The notes under the pieces are model-generated. The model worked only from the letters and a program-made list of their open reading frames with translations. It did not search any database and had not been told where the DNA came from. This document shows positions 6,178-12,683 of a stretch of DNA of 41,762 nucleotides, one piece after another. How positions within the stretch are numbered: the stretch's first letter is position 1; every line of letters starts with the position of its first letter. The stretch is from a virus: positions 1 through 41,762 of IMG/VR virus record IMGVR_UViG_3300023180_000129; one strand, 5' to 3'. Position numbers and translations under genes: made by a program.

Positions 6178-7013
6178 TGACCACCCCCAATTTCGAAGTT
6201 GTGCAGATGACGCCCGAATGGGCGCAACACCTGCTGGCCAATCAAAACGGCCATAACCGCAAAATGAAGCCCCGTCAGGTCAGGCACCTAACGGAATCAA
6301 TCAAGCGGGGTGAATGGAAGCTGACCAGCCAAGGCATCGCCATCGGCAACAACGGCCAACTGCTAGATGGTCAACACCGTTTAGCTGCCATCCGTGATGC
6401 AGGCCATGCCGTGCCGGTGCTGCTTGCCACTGACTGCGATCCGTCAATCTTCACCGTGATTGACACGGGCTCGAAGCGGTCTACAGGCGACACCCTTTAT
6501 CTGCTGGGTGCACCGCAACACAACCAAGCCGCTGCTGCCATCCGCCTGATCATGCTGGCCAAACAGCACAAAACAGGTAGCTGGGCAAATGCCAAAATGG
6601 TTTTCAGCAATGATCAAATACAGCAGTATTACTTACAGGATCAGTTGCGCATAGATACTTATGTGCGCCTGGTTTACAACTCGGTGAAAAATTTCAAGAT
6701 GATCAATCGCGGTGCATTGACCGCGTTCTGCATCTTGGCTTTAGATAAAGAACACTACCCAGCAACAGTTGAAGATTTCGTCAAGGCGTTGACCACTGGC
6801 GCCAACCTGCCATCTGATAGCTCCGTTCTGGCCTTCAGAAATGCAATCGTAAACCGCACGATCTTTGCCCAGCGCGGTGGCTCAAGTGTCCAGCAGCTTT
6901 GGATTTCTTGCCTTACCAAGTGCTTCAATGATTGGTATTTGGAGCGCAGCCTGAAGGTGTTCAAAGCGCCCAAACAAATGCCCGAAATTGCCCACAACGT
7001 ATTCCCCGCATGA
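6177..7013 (+). CDS. ParB-like N-terminal domain protein, 278 aa
   Basis: Residues 22-105 carry the ParB/sulfiredoxin-fold signature: NRKMKPRQVRHLTESIKRGEW, IAIGNNGQLLDGQHRLAAI and FTVIDTGSKRSTGD. The remaining 170 residues are helical and unassigned. Proteins of this type are frequent in phages and may bind DNA or act as nucleases/ATP-dependent regulators; the function is not established. It is embedded between the exonuclease and the annealing protein with overlapping stop/start codons on both sides, so it is made in step with the recombination proteins. Confidence 0.8.
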   Translation: MTTPNFEVVQMTPEWAQHLLANQNGHNRKMKPRQVRHLTESIKRGEWKLTSQGIAIGNNGQLLDGQHRLAAIRDAGHAVPVLLATDCDPSIFTVIDTGSKRSTGDTLYLLGAPQHNQAAAAIRLIMLAKQHKTGSWANAKMVFSNDQIQQYYLQDQLRIDTYVRLVYNSVKNFKMINRGALTAFCILALDKEHYPATVEDFVKALTTGANLPSDSSVLAFRNAIVNRTIFAQRGGSSVQQLWISCLTKCFNDWYLERSLKVFKAPKQMPEIAHNVFPA

Positions 7014-7684
7014 CCATCCCTAACCTCTCCGGCGTCATCACCCTTGACGACGTACACAAGAAAGGCACGGGCAGCTTTCAAGCGTCTTACGTTGCCTGGT
7101 CTAAAACTGCCCAGCTGCTTCACCAGCACGCGCCTGGGTTTGACTATCACCTGCGGCCTAATGCAGATGGTGAGCTGATCCACAAGGCGCCTGATGGCAC
7201 TGGCTTTGTCGTCGGCTATTTCACTGGCCCTGATGGCATCGTCACCGCTGATTTCCCTTTTCCTTGTATGGACCATCGGAATAATCCGATTGCCTATGAC
7301 AAGATCAGCGCACGGGTTCTGACCGATTCACACCGCCGCTCTTTGGCTGCCTGCGCTTGCTTTGCATTCTCCCTGGCCCATGAGCTTTGGAGCAAGGAAG
7401 AGGTGCAGAGTGCTGCCAATGAAACCATGCCATCTGGTGATGCTCCGGCTGCTCAACCAAGCAAGCAAAAGCCAGCAGTGCAGCAAAGCCAACCGCAATC
7501 TGCAGTGCTAGGCAAAACAGCTATCGCCGGCCTGAAAGTTATTCGTGGCACCTCTTCACTCAAAGAGTTGAAAGACGTTGGCGCACGGCTAACTGATCGG
7601 CACAAAAAAGGCGACTTGAACGACACCGAACACCAAGAGTTGATGCAGGCTCTGCTTGAAAAAGAAACCCAGCTGGCTAAATGA
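7010..7684 (+). CDS. Sak3/DUF1071-like single-strand annealing protein
   Basis: The ATG at 7010 overlaps the upstream stop (ATGA) and gives 224 aa. Residues 20-130 match the pattern of DUF1071/Sak3 annealing proteins: a YVAWSKTAQLLHQHAPGF helix, GFVVGYFTGPDGIVTADFPF strands, then DSHRRSLAACACFAFSLAHE. After a Gln/Pro/Ala linker (about 145-170) there is a helical C-terminal domain. These proteins anneal complementary strands exposed by the partner exonuclease. The position after RecE-like nuclease and close to SSB supports the role. The family call is by pattern and could instead be another phage annealing superfamily. Confidence 0.68.
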   Translation: MTIPNLSGVITLDDVHKKGTGSFQASYVAWSKTAQLLHQHAPGFDYHLRPNADGELIHKAPDGTGFVVGYFTGPDGIVTADFPFPCMDHRNNPIAYDKISARVLTDSHRRSLAACACFAFSLAHELWSKEEVQSAANETMPSGDAPAAQPSKQKPAVQQSQPQSAVLGKTAIAGLKVIRGTSSLKELKDVGARLTDRHKKGDLNDTEHQELMQALLEKETQLAK

Positions 7685-7914
7685 TTGACGACACAAAACC
7701 CTATTTGACAACAGCACAATTAGCGCATCGCTACGGCCTTAGCCCGGCTACAGTTCGTGGCTGGCGCAAAAGCACCAACAAAGGCAACCCACAAGGGCCA
7801 AAGTGGGAAATGCTGCCAAAGATCGGCGTAGCAGCCGGCCAGCCTCGCGTTCGCTATTACCTGGCCGACGTGCTGGCATTTGAAGAGGCCAAGTCCATCA
7901 CCCCCATTAACTGA
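7681..7914 (+). CDS. MerR/excisionase-like HTH protein, 77 aa
   Basis: Residues 8-30 (LTTAQLAHRYGLSPATVRGWRK) form a helix-turn-helix of the AlpA/excisionase type, and a second part has VRYYLADVLAFEEA, the usual C-terminal wing and helix. Such proteins act as excisionases or small transcription factors. No integrase is visible in the window, so an excisionase role is only a possibility. Its start overlaps the annealing-protein stop. Confidence 0.7.
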   Translation: MIDDTKPYLTTAQLAHRYGLSPATVRGWRKSTNKGNPQGPKWEMLPKIGVAAGQPRVRYYLADVLAFEEAKSITPIN

Positions 7915-7915
7915 A

Positions 7916-8227
7916 ATGCTGAACATCACAGCCCATGGCCGCCTCGGTCGGGATCCAGAACTTAAAACCATCGGAGATGATCAGGTCGCCCGATTCTCTA
8001 TCGGGTGCAACACCAGCAAAGAGGAAACCACCTGGGTCAATTGCACCGTTTGGGGTCGTCGCGCTGATGTGGTCATGCGTTTTCTCACCAAGGGTGCTGC
8101 GGTCACCATCGCTGGCAGAGGAAAGCTGAGCACCTACACAAAGAAAGATGGCACCCAAGGCACCACGCTTGAGGTAAGCGTGTCAGATTTCACCCTGCCC
8201 CCTCGTGAAGAGAAGGAACCCTTCTGA
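7916..8227 (+). CDS. ssb: Single-stranded DNA-binding protein (OB fold)
   Basis: The ATG at 7916 gives 103 aa with the SSB pattern: MLNITAHGRLGRDPELK, VARFSIGCNTSKEETTWVNCTVWGRRADVV and LTKGAAVTIAGRGKLSTY. It ends in EKEPF, resembling the acidic/Phe C-terminal tail that recruits partners, but lacks a long linker. It protects ssDNA during replication and recombination. CACCCCC (7899-7905) lies ten bases before the start. Confidence 0.9.
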   Translation: MLNITAHGRLGRDPELKTIGDDQVARFSIGCNTSKEETTWVNCTVWGRRADVVMRFLTKGAAVTIAGRGKLSTYTKKDGTQGTTLEVSVSDFTLPPREEKEPF

Positions 8228-8379
8228 TGGTTGATCACGTTGAAGAGCTAAAGCGGCAAGAGCGCCTAGAGCGTCTTTATGTCGAAGATGGCCGCGACAA
8301 TCCCGAACACCCGTTTCATGCGTTATACACAGGGCTGCATCAACAGACCTTGAACGATGATGACCGAAGCGGATCTTGA
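8227..8379 (+). CDS. Small hypothetical protein, 50 aa
   Basis: The ATG overlaps the SSB stop (TGATG) and the frame runs 51 codons. The product is charged and helical at the N-terminus (MVDHVEELKRQERLERLYV). No family is recognised. It overlaps the next gene by 23 nt in another frame, consistent with a tightly packed operon. Confidence 0.45.
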   Translation: MVDHVEELKRQERLERLYVEDGRDNPEHPFHALYTGLHQQTLNDDDRSGS

Positions 8380-8536
8380 GGCCCTGTTTCGTAAATGGTG
8401 GGAGGAGTCTTACCCCTTCGCTCCACCTAACAAACAGAGCGTTAGCAGCCATGTGGCATTCGCTGCTTGGTTGCTGCGCTGCGAAGCCGTTCTGAACGTT
8501 GGCGATCCTGACGACAAGCCAGGTTGCACGATCTAA
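8357..8536 (+). CDS. Small hypothetical protein, 59 aa
   Basis: The frame starts at one of two adjacent ATG codons (8357 or 8360). It contains FRKWWEESYPFAPP and FAAWLLRCEA, a pattern seen in many short phage proteins of unknown function. It precedes a GC-rich hairpin at 8547-8580. Confidence 0.45.
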   Translation: MMTEADLEALFRKWWEESYPFAPPNKQSVSSHVAFAAWLLRCEAVLNVGDPDDKPGCTI

Positions 8537-8546
8537 GAGGGTGGCA

Positions 8547-8580
8547 GGTGGGGGGCTTGCCGGAGCAGTCCCCCCCTCAC
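8547..8580 (+). promoter_or_regulatory. Strong GC hairpin with TTGCCGGAGCA in the loop
   Basis: A run of six G (8550-8555) pairs with the C run 8571-8576, extended by GGT/ACC outside a bulge. The loop contains TTGCCGGAGCA, which recurs at 8626-8636 just upstream of the DUF3310 gene. No T-tract follows, so it is more likely an RNA processing or regulatory structure than a terminator. The rest of the 109-bp gap shows no gene. Confidence 0.45.
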
Positions 8581-8636
8581 CGTCGCCTGCCGTCGGCGGA
8601 CGCTTAGAGATTCCTCAAAAATGGTTTGCCGGAGCA
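8557..8636 (+). repeat. Direct repeat pair TTGCCGGAGCA (8557-8567 and 8626-8636)
   Basis: Two exact 11-base copies lie 69 bp apart, the first in the loop of the GC hairpin and the second 9 bases before the ATG at 8646. The second copy contains GGAG and could act as the ribosome binding site, while the first would be presented in a loop, suggesting a decoy or protein-binding site. Confidence 0.5.
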
Positions 8637-8645
8637 ATTTAGCGA

Positions 8646-8855
8646 ATGCCTTTTGACATGGTGGCCAATCCACCGCATTACAACCAAGGCCACATCGAAT
8701 GCATCGACGCCTTAGAAGCAGCCCTAGGCCCTGATGGCTTCAAAGCCTTTTGCCGTGGCAATGCCATTAAATACCTCTGGCGGGCTGACTTGAAAAATGG
8801 CGCAGAGGATTACCGCAAAGCGGCTTGGTATGTCGATCGTTTGATTTCTTCCTGA
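8646..8855 (+). CDS. DUF3310 family phage protein, 69 aa
   Basis: The protein matches DUF3310 nearly throughout: NPPHYNQGHIECIDALEAAL, then FCRGNAIKYLWRADLKNG and EDYRKAAWYVDRLI. The family is common in phages (also called nucleotide kinase-like or SaV-like) and is of uncertain biochemical function. GGAG at about 8631-8634 is a candidate ribosome site. It lies directly upstream of the sigma factor gene. Confidence 0.85.
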   Translation: MPFDMVANPPHYNQGHIECIDALEAALGPDGFKAFCRGNAIKYLWRADLKNGAEDYRKAAWYVDRLISS

Positions 8856-8888
8856 TCCCTGCTACGTTACCCCCGGTCAATTCTTTTC

Positions 8889-9788
8889 ATGGCTACCGAT
8901 TCGCTCTCTGAATACCTCAACGCAATCGGTCGTTACCCCCTGCTTTCTGCTGAGCAGGAAATTCAGCTCTCACGCCAGATTCAGCGCTGCCTAGAGCTAA
9001 AGCAAAAGGAAGGTGAGCTGACCAGCAAAGAGCGCCGCGAAATCAAGATTGGCGAACGGGCAAAAGAAAAGATGATTAAGTGCAATCTGCGCTTAGTCGT
9101 CAACGTCGCCAAAAAGTACATCCCCAAGCTGCAAGGCGGCGGCATGGATTTAATCGACCTGATCCAAGAGGGGAACGTCGGTCTAAATCGTGCTGCTGAA
9201 AAGTACGACGGCGCCAAGGGGTACAAGTTCTCTACTTATGCCTTCTGGTGGATCAGGCAAGGCATCACGCGAGCACTGGCCACCCAGGCCCGTTTGATTA
9301 AGGTGCCGCAGGACATGCTCAATTTCGTAGGCAAAGCCTTTGAGGTAGAGCGGAACTACGTTCAGGAGCATGGCAAGCCGCCAAGCATTGAATACATCGC
9401 CAATACCCTTGGCGTCAGCGTTGACCGCTTGCGGATGGCCTTAGAGCGCAGCATCCCGCATCGCAGCCTTGATCAGATGATGCTGGAAGACGGCAAGACG
9501 CTAATTGACCTGATTCCTGATACCAGCACCGAAGAGGAAGACTACACCCAAGTAGAGAAGACTGAGCGTAGCGAGCAACTCAACCTGGCCTTTTTTCGAC
9601 TAGAGGAACTCGATAGGGATATTGTCATTAAACACTATGGCATCAATCAGCCACGGCCAATGACGCTAGATGAGATTGCCAAAAGCCATAGCCTCTGCCG
9701 TCAATCAGTTGGCGTGCGCAAGCAAAAGGCAATGAAGATTCTGCGGCTGACAATGGCGCAACGATTAAAAGAGCCCGCATTTCACTAG
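8889..9788 (+). CDS. Phage-encoded sigma-70 factor, cyanobacterial group-2-like
   Basis: The 299-aa protein has region 1.2 at 3-33 (SLSEYLNAIGRYPLLSAEQE), region 2 at about 55-135 including LRLVVNVAKKY, DLIQEGNVGL and YKFSTYAFWWIRQGITRAL (regions 2.1-2.4), region 3 at about 140-215 and region 4 at about 230-290. There is no long region 1.1, as in cyanobacterial group 2 sigmas. Region 2.4 is well kept, so a TATAAT-like -10 is expected. In region 4.2 the usual RERVRQIE recognition helix reads CRQSVGVRKQK, so -35 preference is probably altered. It is the last gene of the rightward early operon and is the obvious candidate activator of late or middle transcription. Confidence 0.92.
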   Translation: MATDSLSEYLNAIGRYPLLSAEQEIQLSRQIQRCLELKQKEGELTSKERREIKIGERAKEKMIKCNLRLVVNVAKKYIPKLQGGGMDLIDLIQEGNVGLNRAAEKYDGAKGYKFSTYAFWWIRQGITRALATQARLIKVPQDMLNFVGKAFEVERNYVQEHGKPPSIEYIANTLGVSVDRLRMALERSIPHRSLDQMMLEDGKTLIDLIPDTSTEEEDYTQVEKTERSEQLNLAFFRLEELDRDIVIKHYGINQPRPMTLDEIAKSHSLCRQSVGVRKQKAMKILRLTMAQRLKEPAFH

Positions 9789-10037
9789 GAGCTGATGCCA
9801 CCAGCTAGGCGACTGATTCTCAGAGTCGGCCAGAATAGCTTTTAACTCGATTTCATTGATATAAAATGCCGCCTGCTTAATCAGCTTCTGCTGGTAGGCA
9901 TTTTGTTTCATCAGAGTGGCACACAATTTTGTGACCTCTTCGGCTTTAGTCTGTTGCAGAATCGTTCGCGCTTGTGATTCAATCCTAAATTCTTCTTCTT
10001 CGGTTAGGTTTACAACCATCCACTGCCCCCAGGACAT
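9765..10037 (-). CDS. Small helical protein with weak NblA resemblance, 90 aa
   Basis: The segment from residue 10 reads LTEEEEFRIESQARTILQQT, followed by KLCATLMKQNAYQQKLIKQA. The order LT-x-E-x-x-F-(K/R)-(L/I), a Q-Q turn, then L-x-KQ...YQ..L-K-Q resembles the two-helix NblA family, which triggers phycobilisome degradation in cyanobacteria and is carried by some freshwater cyanophages. The spacing in the second helix is about five residues shorter than in NblA and there is an extra C-terminal tail, so this may be an unrelated coiled-coil protein. Two starts are possible (10037 or 10019). It overlaps the sigma gene's 3' end by 24 nt on the opposite strand. Confidence 0.55.
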   Translation of the reverse strand: MSWGQWMVVNLTEEEEFRIESQARTILQQTKAEEVTKLCATLMKQNAYQQKLIKQAAFYINEIELKAILADSENQSPSWWHQLLVKCGLF

Positions 10038-10239
10038 GACTAACTGGCAGAGTTTTAAGGCTAGCTGTATGGAACCGCCAAGGCTTGAAAAGATTATGAC
10101 GGCTGAAGGTATCGTCTACAGAATCACTTATGCCGGCATGGTTAAAGAACACAAGCAGGATTGGCAAGCAGAGTGGCACTACCGCCAAGCCTGCGACATG
10201 TATGTTCAGAACCTAGCCACGAGACGCGGTAACGGTTGA
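10036..10239 (+). CDS. Small hypothetical protein, 67 aa, divergent start at CATG
   Basis: The ATG at 10036 gives MTNWQSFKASCMEPPRLEKI and a Trp/Tyr-rich second half (DWQAEWHYRQACDMYVQNLA). The same CATG palindrome provides the start codon of the minus-strand 90-aa gene, so the two genes begin on top of each other in opposite directions. It ends 27 nt inside the dCTP deaminase gene, convergently. It may be a real early gene; no family is recognised. Confidence 0.4.
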   Translation: MTNWQSFKASCMEPPRLEKIMTAEGIVYRITYAGMVKEHKQDWQAEWHYRQACDMYVQNLATRRGNG

Positions 10240-10728
10240 GTCGTTGTTGTAGCGGCCAGTAATGGCGTAGGTGCGATCAGGAATGGTCTCTAGGCGATGG
10301 AAGACCATTTGGCCAATCTTCATGCCAGGCCACAGGCCAATATTGAAAAAGCGGCGGCTGTTGTGCAGCTCTAGGGTCAAAACGGAACCGTGCCAGCCAG
10401 GATCGCAGTAACCCGCCAGCAGGTGTTCTAGGCCGCTTCTAGCGCGAGACGACTTGAGCACAAACTGTGCCGCCACATCATCAGGCAGGCAGAAGGTTTC
10501 CAGCGTTTCGCCCAGCACAAACTCCCCAGGCGCCAGCAGGTACGGATCCTCTTGGCTGTGATGCGAAATATCGACTAACTGCAGATCGCTGGTGTGTTCT
10601 ACCTCCACCATCAGGCGGGGACCTAAGACCACATCTAGAGAGGCAGGATTCTGCAGATCGCTGTTGTATGGAAGAACCATCGCCTGCTCTTCGCACAGAC
10701 GGCGGATCTCGTGATCAGGCAGAATCAT
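10213..10728 (-). CDS. dcd: dCTP deaminase
   Basis: The 171-aa protein shows the dCTP deaminase/dUTPase core: LKSSRARSGLEHLLAGYCDP at 91-110, VLTLELHN at 116-123 with the catalytic Glu at about 120, and WPGMKIGQMVF at 133-143. The N-terminus MILPDHEIRRLC is typical. The enzyme converts dCTP to dUTP, feeding dTTP synthesis. Phages use it to balance nucleotide pools during replication. It is the most downstream gene of a leftward group that begins with the small genes at 11914. Confidence 0.9.
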   Translation of the reverse strand: MILPDHEIRRLCEEQAMVLPYNSDLQNPASLDVVLGPRLMVEVEHTSDLQLVDISHHSQEDPYLLAPGEFVLGETLETFCLPDDVAAQFVLKSSRARSGLEHLLAGYCDPGWHGSVLTLELHNSRRFFNIGLWPGMKIGQMVFHRLETIPDRTYAITGRYNNDSTVTASRG

Positions 10729-10752
10729 GCAGCTAATTTGGCTCGGCGTAGT

Positions 10753-11460
10753 TTACAACGAAAGGTCATCAATGACCATTGCCCAGCCGTTACCTGGGCC
10801 TTCTACTTCCCAGCGGTGCAAAAAGTCTTCCCAGTCATACCTGACGGCAAAACCATTTGAGTCAAGCAGCTTGCCGGTGGCCATGTCATACTTGCCACGC
10901 GGATCATGCAGCACAAAATACTCCCCTTCTTTCATCCCTATTATTAGCGCCCAATGCCCAAAACCTTCTGCTGGTCTGCCGTCTGCGATATTGCCTTTAT
11001 GCAAAAAGCCGACTGCTACAGGCCGCTGCGCTCGCACCTCTTCAATCAATAAATCAGCGGTGCCATTGGTCACAAATTCAACCTTGGCGCCAAGCTCTGA
11101 CATGGCCTTAAGGTGGCTGTCCACCTCTTCAGTGGGGCCATATTTCATGCGTACTTTGTAATACTCATACTGATCTGTTACCAGCGCAAACGTGCCGGCC
11201 AGCATCGCCATGGTTGACGTGAAGCATTGATTCTCCCCAGAGGGGAGGTCTAGCTGGTGGTAATACGGTGCATAGGCAAATTCATCCGTGCTTTTGCCTG
11301 CAGCCTTCCATATTTGGAACCACTCAGCATCGTGGCTGAGCAGCTCCGGTGGCATATCCTCTGCCAATTGTTGAATGGCAGCACGTTGGTGCGGCTGCCC
11401 TGAGAAGCGGTCGAAAAACTGATTGAGTTGCAGCATCGAAGCGGCCAACCAATCAAGCAT
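10753..11460 (-). CDS. Peptidase C39-like cysteine protease, candidate endolysin
   Basis: The core begins at residue 63 with YAPYYHQLDLPSGENQCFTS, placing the nucleophile at C79. GHWALIIG puts the catalytic His at 169 and LHDPRGKYD gives D186, the usual C39 triad order. The N-terminal 60 residues are helical and may be a cell-wall or partner-binding part. Cyanophages often carry such peptidases as lysis proteins that cut peptidoglycan cross-links, and two small membrane-type genes lie upstream in the same operon. No signal peptide is seen, so it would need a holin. A role in virion entry or processing cannot be excluded. Confidence 0.75.
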   Translation of the reverse strand: MLDWLAASMLQLNQFFDRFSGQPHQRAAIQQLAEDMPPELLSHDAEWFQIWKAAGKSTDEFAYAPYYHQLDLPSGENQCFTSTMAMLAGTFALVTDQYEYYKVRMKYGPTEEVDSHLKAMSELGAKVEFVTNGTADLLIEEVRAQRPVAVGFLHKGNIADGRPAEGFGHWALIIGMKEGEYFVLHDPRGKYDMATGKLLDSNGFAVRYDWEDFLHRWEVEGPGNGWAMVIDDLSL

Positions 11461-11638
11461 CTGCTACGGGTTTGCCACTAGGAAACAAGTTAGCTTCGAT
11501 GAAATCAACCATTCGATCGTCAACGGTGTTATCGGTCTTGGTGGCCAGCTTGCGCAGCATGTCGATGACAAGCTCTTTAACAGCGTTCGACTGCAGGAAC
11601 TTGAAGAGGATGGGGCGAACCAGAAGCAGCATGACCAT
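11453..11638 (-). CDS. Small protein with a hydrophobic N-terminus, 61 aa
   Basis: Residues 1-14 (MVMLLLVRPILFKF) are hydrophobic and are followed by an amphipathic helix (NAVKELVIDMLRKLA) and a polar tail. It overlaps the start of the C39-like peptidase by 8 nt, so it is probably a lysis-associated or membrane-anchoring protein. No holin family is recognised. Confidence 0.5.
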   Translation of the reverse strand: MVMLLLVRPILFKFLQSNAVKELVIDMLRKLATKTDNTVDDRMVDFIEANLFPSGKPVADA

Positions 11639-11656
11639 CTAAAAGCTGGGCGAAGT

Positions 11657-11914
11657 CTAGGAATGTTTCTGTGATCCTTCCAGTCTTGCTACCGCTGCTT
11701 CAAGATCTCTCAACCTTGCGAACACCTCTGCATCGCGCAATTTGATGTCTTTGTGCAGTACGTCTAGTCGGTGAACCATGTTGTCTACCGACGTTGTAAG
11801 CCGCACTACAGCGTCTCGGTTTTCGTTGAATCGTTTGCCGTAGCTGGTCAGGCTCATGGCCGCTACCGTTACCGAAGCCCCAGCTAGCGCACCAACAACC
11901 TCAACCACAATCAC
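11657..11914 (-). CDS. Membrane-anchored coiled-coil protein, 85 aa
   Basis: Residues 2-24 (IVVEVVGALAGASVTVAAMS) form one membrane helix. The rest is a long amphipathic helix with heptad spacing (TTSVDNMVHRLDVLHKDIK and LRDLEAAVARLEG), giving an anchor-plus-coiled-coil shape typical of small phage lysis or spanin-like proteins. It is divergent from the holin-like gene at 11932 with only 17 bp between them. Confidence 0.6.
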   Translation of the reverse strand: MIVVEVVGALAGASVTVAAMSLTSYGKRFNENRDAVVRLTTSVDNMVHRLDVLHKDIKLRDAEVFARLRDLEAAVARLEGSQKHS

Positions 11915-11931
11915 AAAGCACTCTCTACATC

Positions 11932-12183
11932 ATGGCGACAGAGGAAAAGCAAGAACAGGAACACAACTCACGCCTTGGCGATGTCGTCAAAATCGTTCTG
12001 CTGGGCTGGGCGATGGCCATTCTTACTGCTAATTACCTTGGCGTTTTTAAGCAATCGCTAGACCCCACTTATCCCGCGTCAATCCTTAGCGGTACTGCAG
12101 CCAGCTTTGGCCTGTCAGTCGGTAGCAACCGCAAGAAAAAAGAAGAGCCTAAAGTTCAAGGCAAAGCCACTCCCGAAAAATGA
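11932..12183 (+). CDS. Holin-like small membrane protein, 83 aa
   Basis: Two hydrophobic segments are visible: about residues 17-37 (VVKIVLLGWAMAILTANYLG) and 48-63 (PASILSGTAASFGLSVG), flanked by an acidic N-terminus and a strongly basic C-terminus (NRKKKEEPKVQGK). This is the layout of class II holins. It overlaps the next gene (ATGA, 12180-12183) and faces away from the peptidase operon, so the lysis functions are split over both strands. Confidence 0.6.
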   Translation: MATEEKQEQEHNSRLGDVVKIVLLGWAMAILTANYLGVFKQSLDPTYPASILSGTAASFGLSVGSNRKKKEEPKVQGKATPEK

Positions 12184-12683
12184 AAAAGTTTCTCGCTTTA
12201 GCTGTGGTTTTGGCATCAGCCCCTGCGCAAGCTGACATAAGCCATAAAATCCAATCCAGCGTCCAATTAACAGTCGATGGAGCCGCAAGCGCCGCAACCC
12301 GAGTGCCCACTGTCTACTCAGTCACAGGTTCGGGAGCTTCCACTACTGATGGAACAACTACTGGCGCTCTTGGCGGTTTTGGCGCTGTTACTAACGGTGT
12401 CCCTGCTGTCACCACCATCAGTGCAACTCAAGCCACCAGCGGCGATGCCTTCTCGTTCTCTACCAGCTACATAGAAGGCGACAGCACTAGCGCAACGGGC
12501 AGCACTGTTACCAGCGGTGTGGTTGGCAGCCTGCCGCTCTTTGGTGACACCACTACCACCTCAGGCGGTGTTGCAGGATCCTTGGCCGGCACCATTGATA
12601 GCCAACACGGTGTCACCATTACCGCTGGCGGTGCAGGTACTACCGCAACCGGCCAAATGGTCACTGAGCTAACGATTCGATGA
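12180..12683 (+). CDS. Exported Ser/Thr/Gly-rich protein, 167 aa
   Basis: The N-terminus MKKFLALAVVLASAPAQAD is a clear signal peptide with AxA cleavage after about residue 18. The mature part starts ISHKIQSSVQLTVDGAASAA and is rich in T, S and G with no Cys, suggesting a beta-structured secreted or surface protein. I recall proteins with the same opening in T4-like marine cyanophages, of unknown function. It forms a plus-strand series with two further exported proteins, each overlapping the next. Confidence 0.7.
   Translation: MKKFLALAVVLASAPAQADISHKIQSSVQLTVDGAASAATRVPTVYSVTGSGASTTDGTTTGALGGFGAVTNGVPAVTTISATQATSGDAFSFSTSYIEGDSTSATGSTVTSGVVGSLPLFGDTTTTSGGVAGSLAGTIDSQHGVTITAGGAGTTATGQMVTELTIR

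Noticed and set aside
7681-7914. HTH protein as proof of a temperate phage
   Set aside because: An excisionase-like HTH alone is not enough; no integrase, repressor or attachment site was seen in the window.
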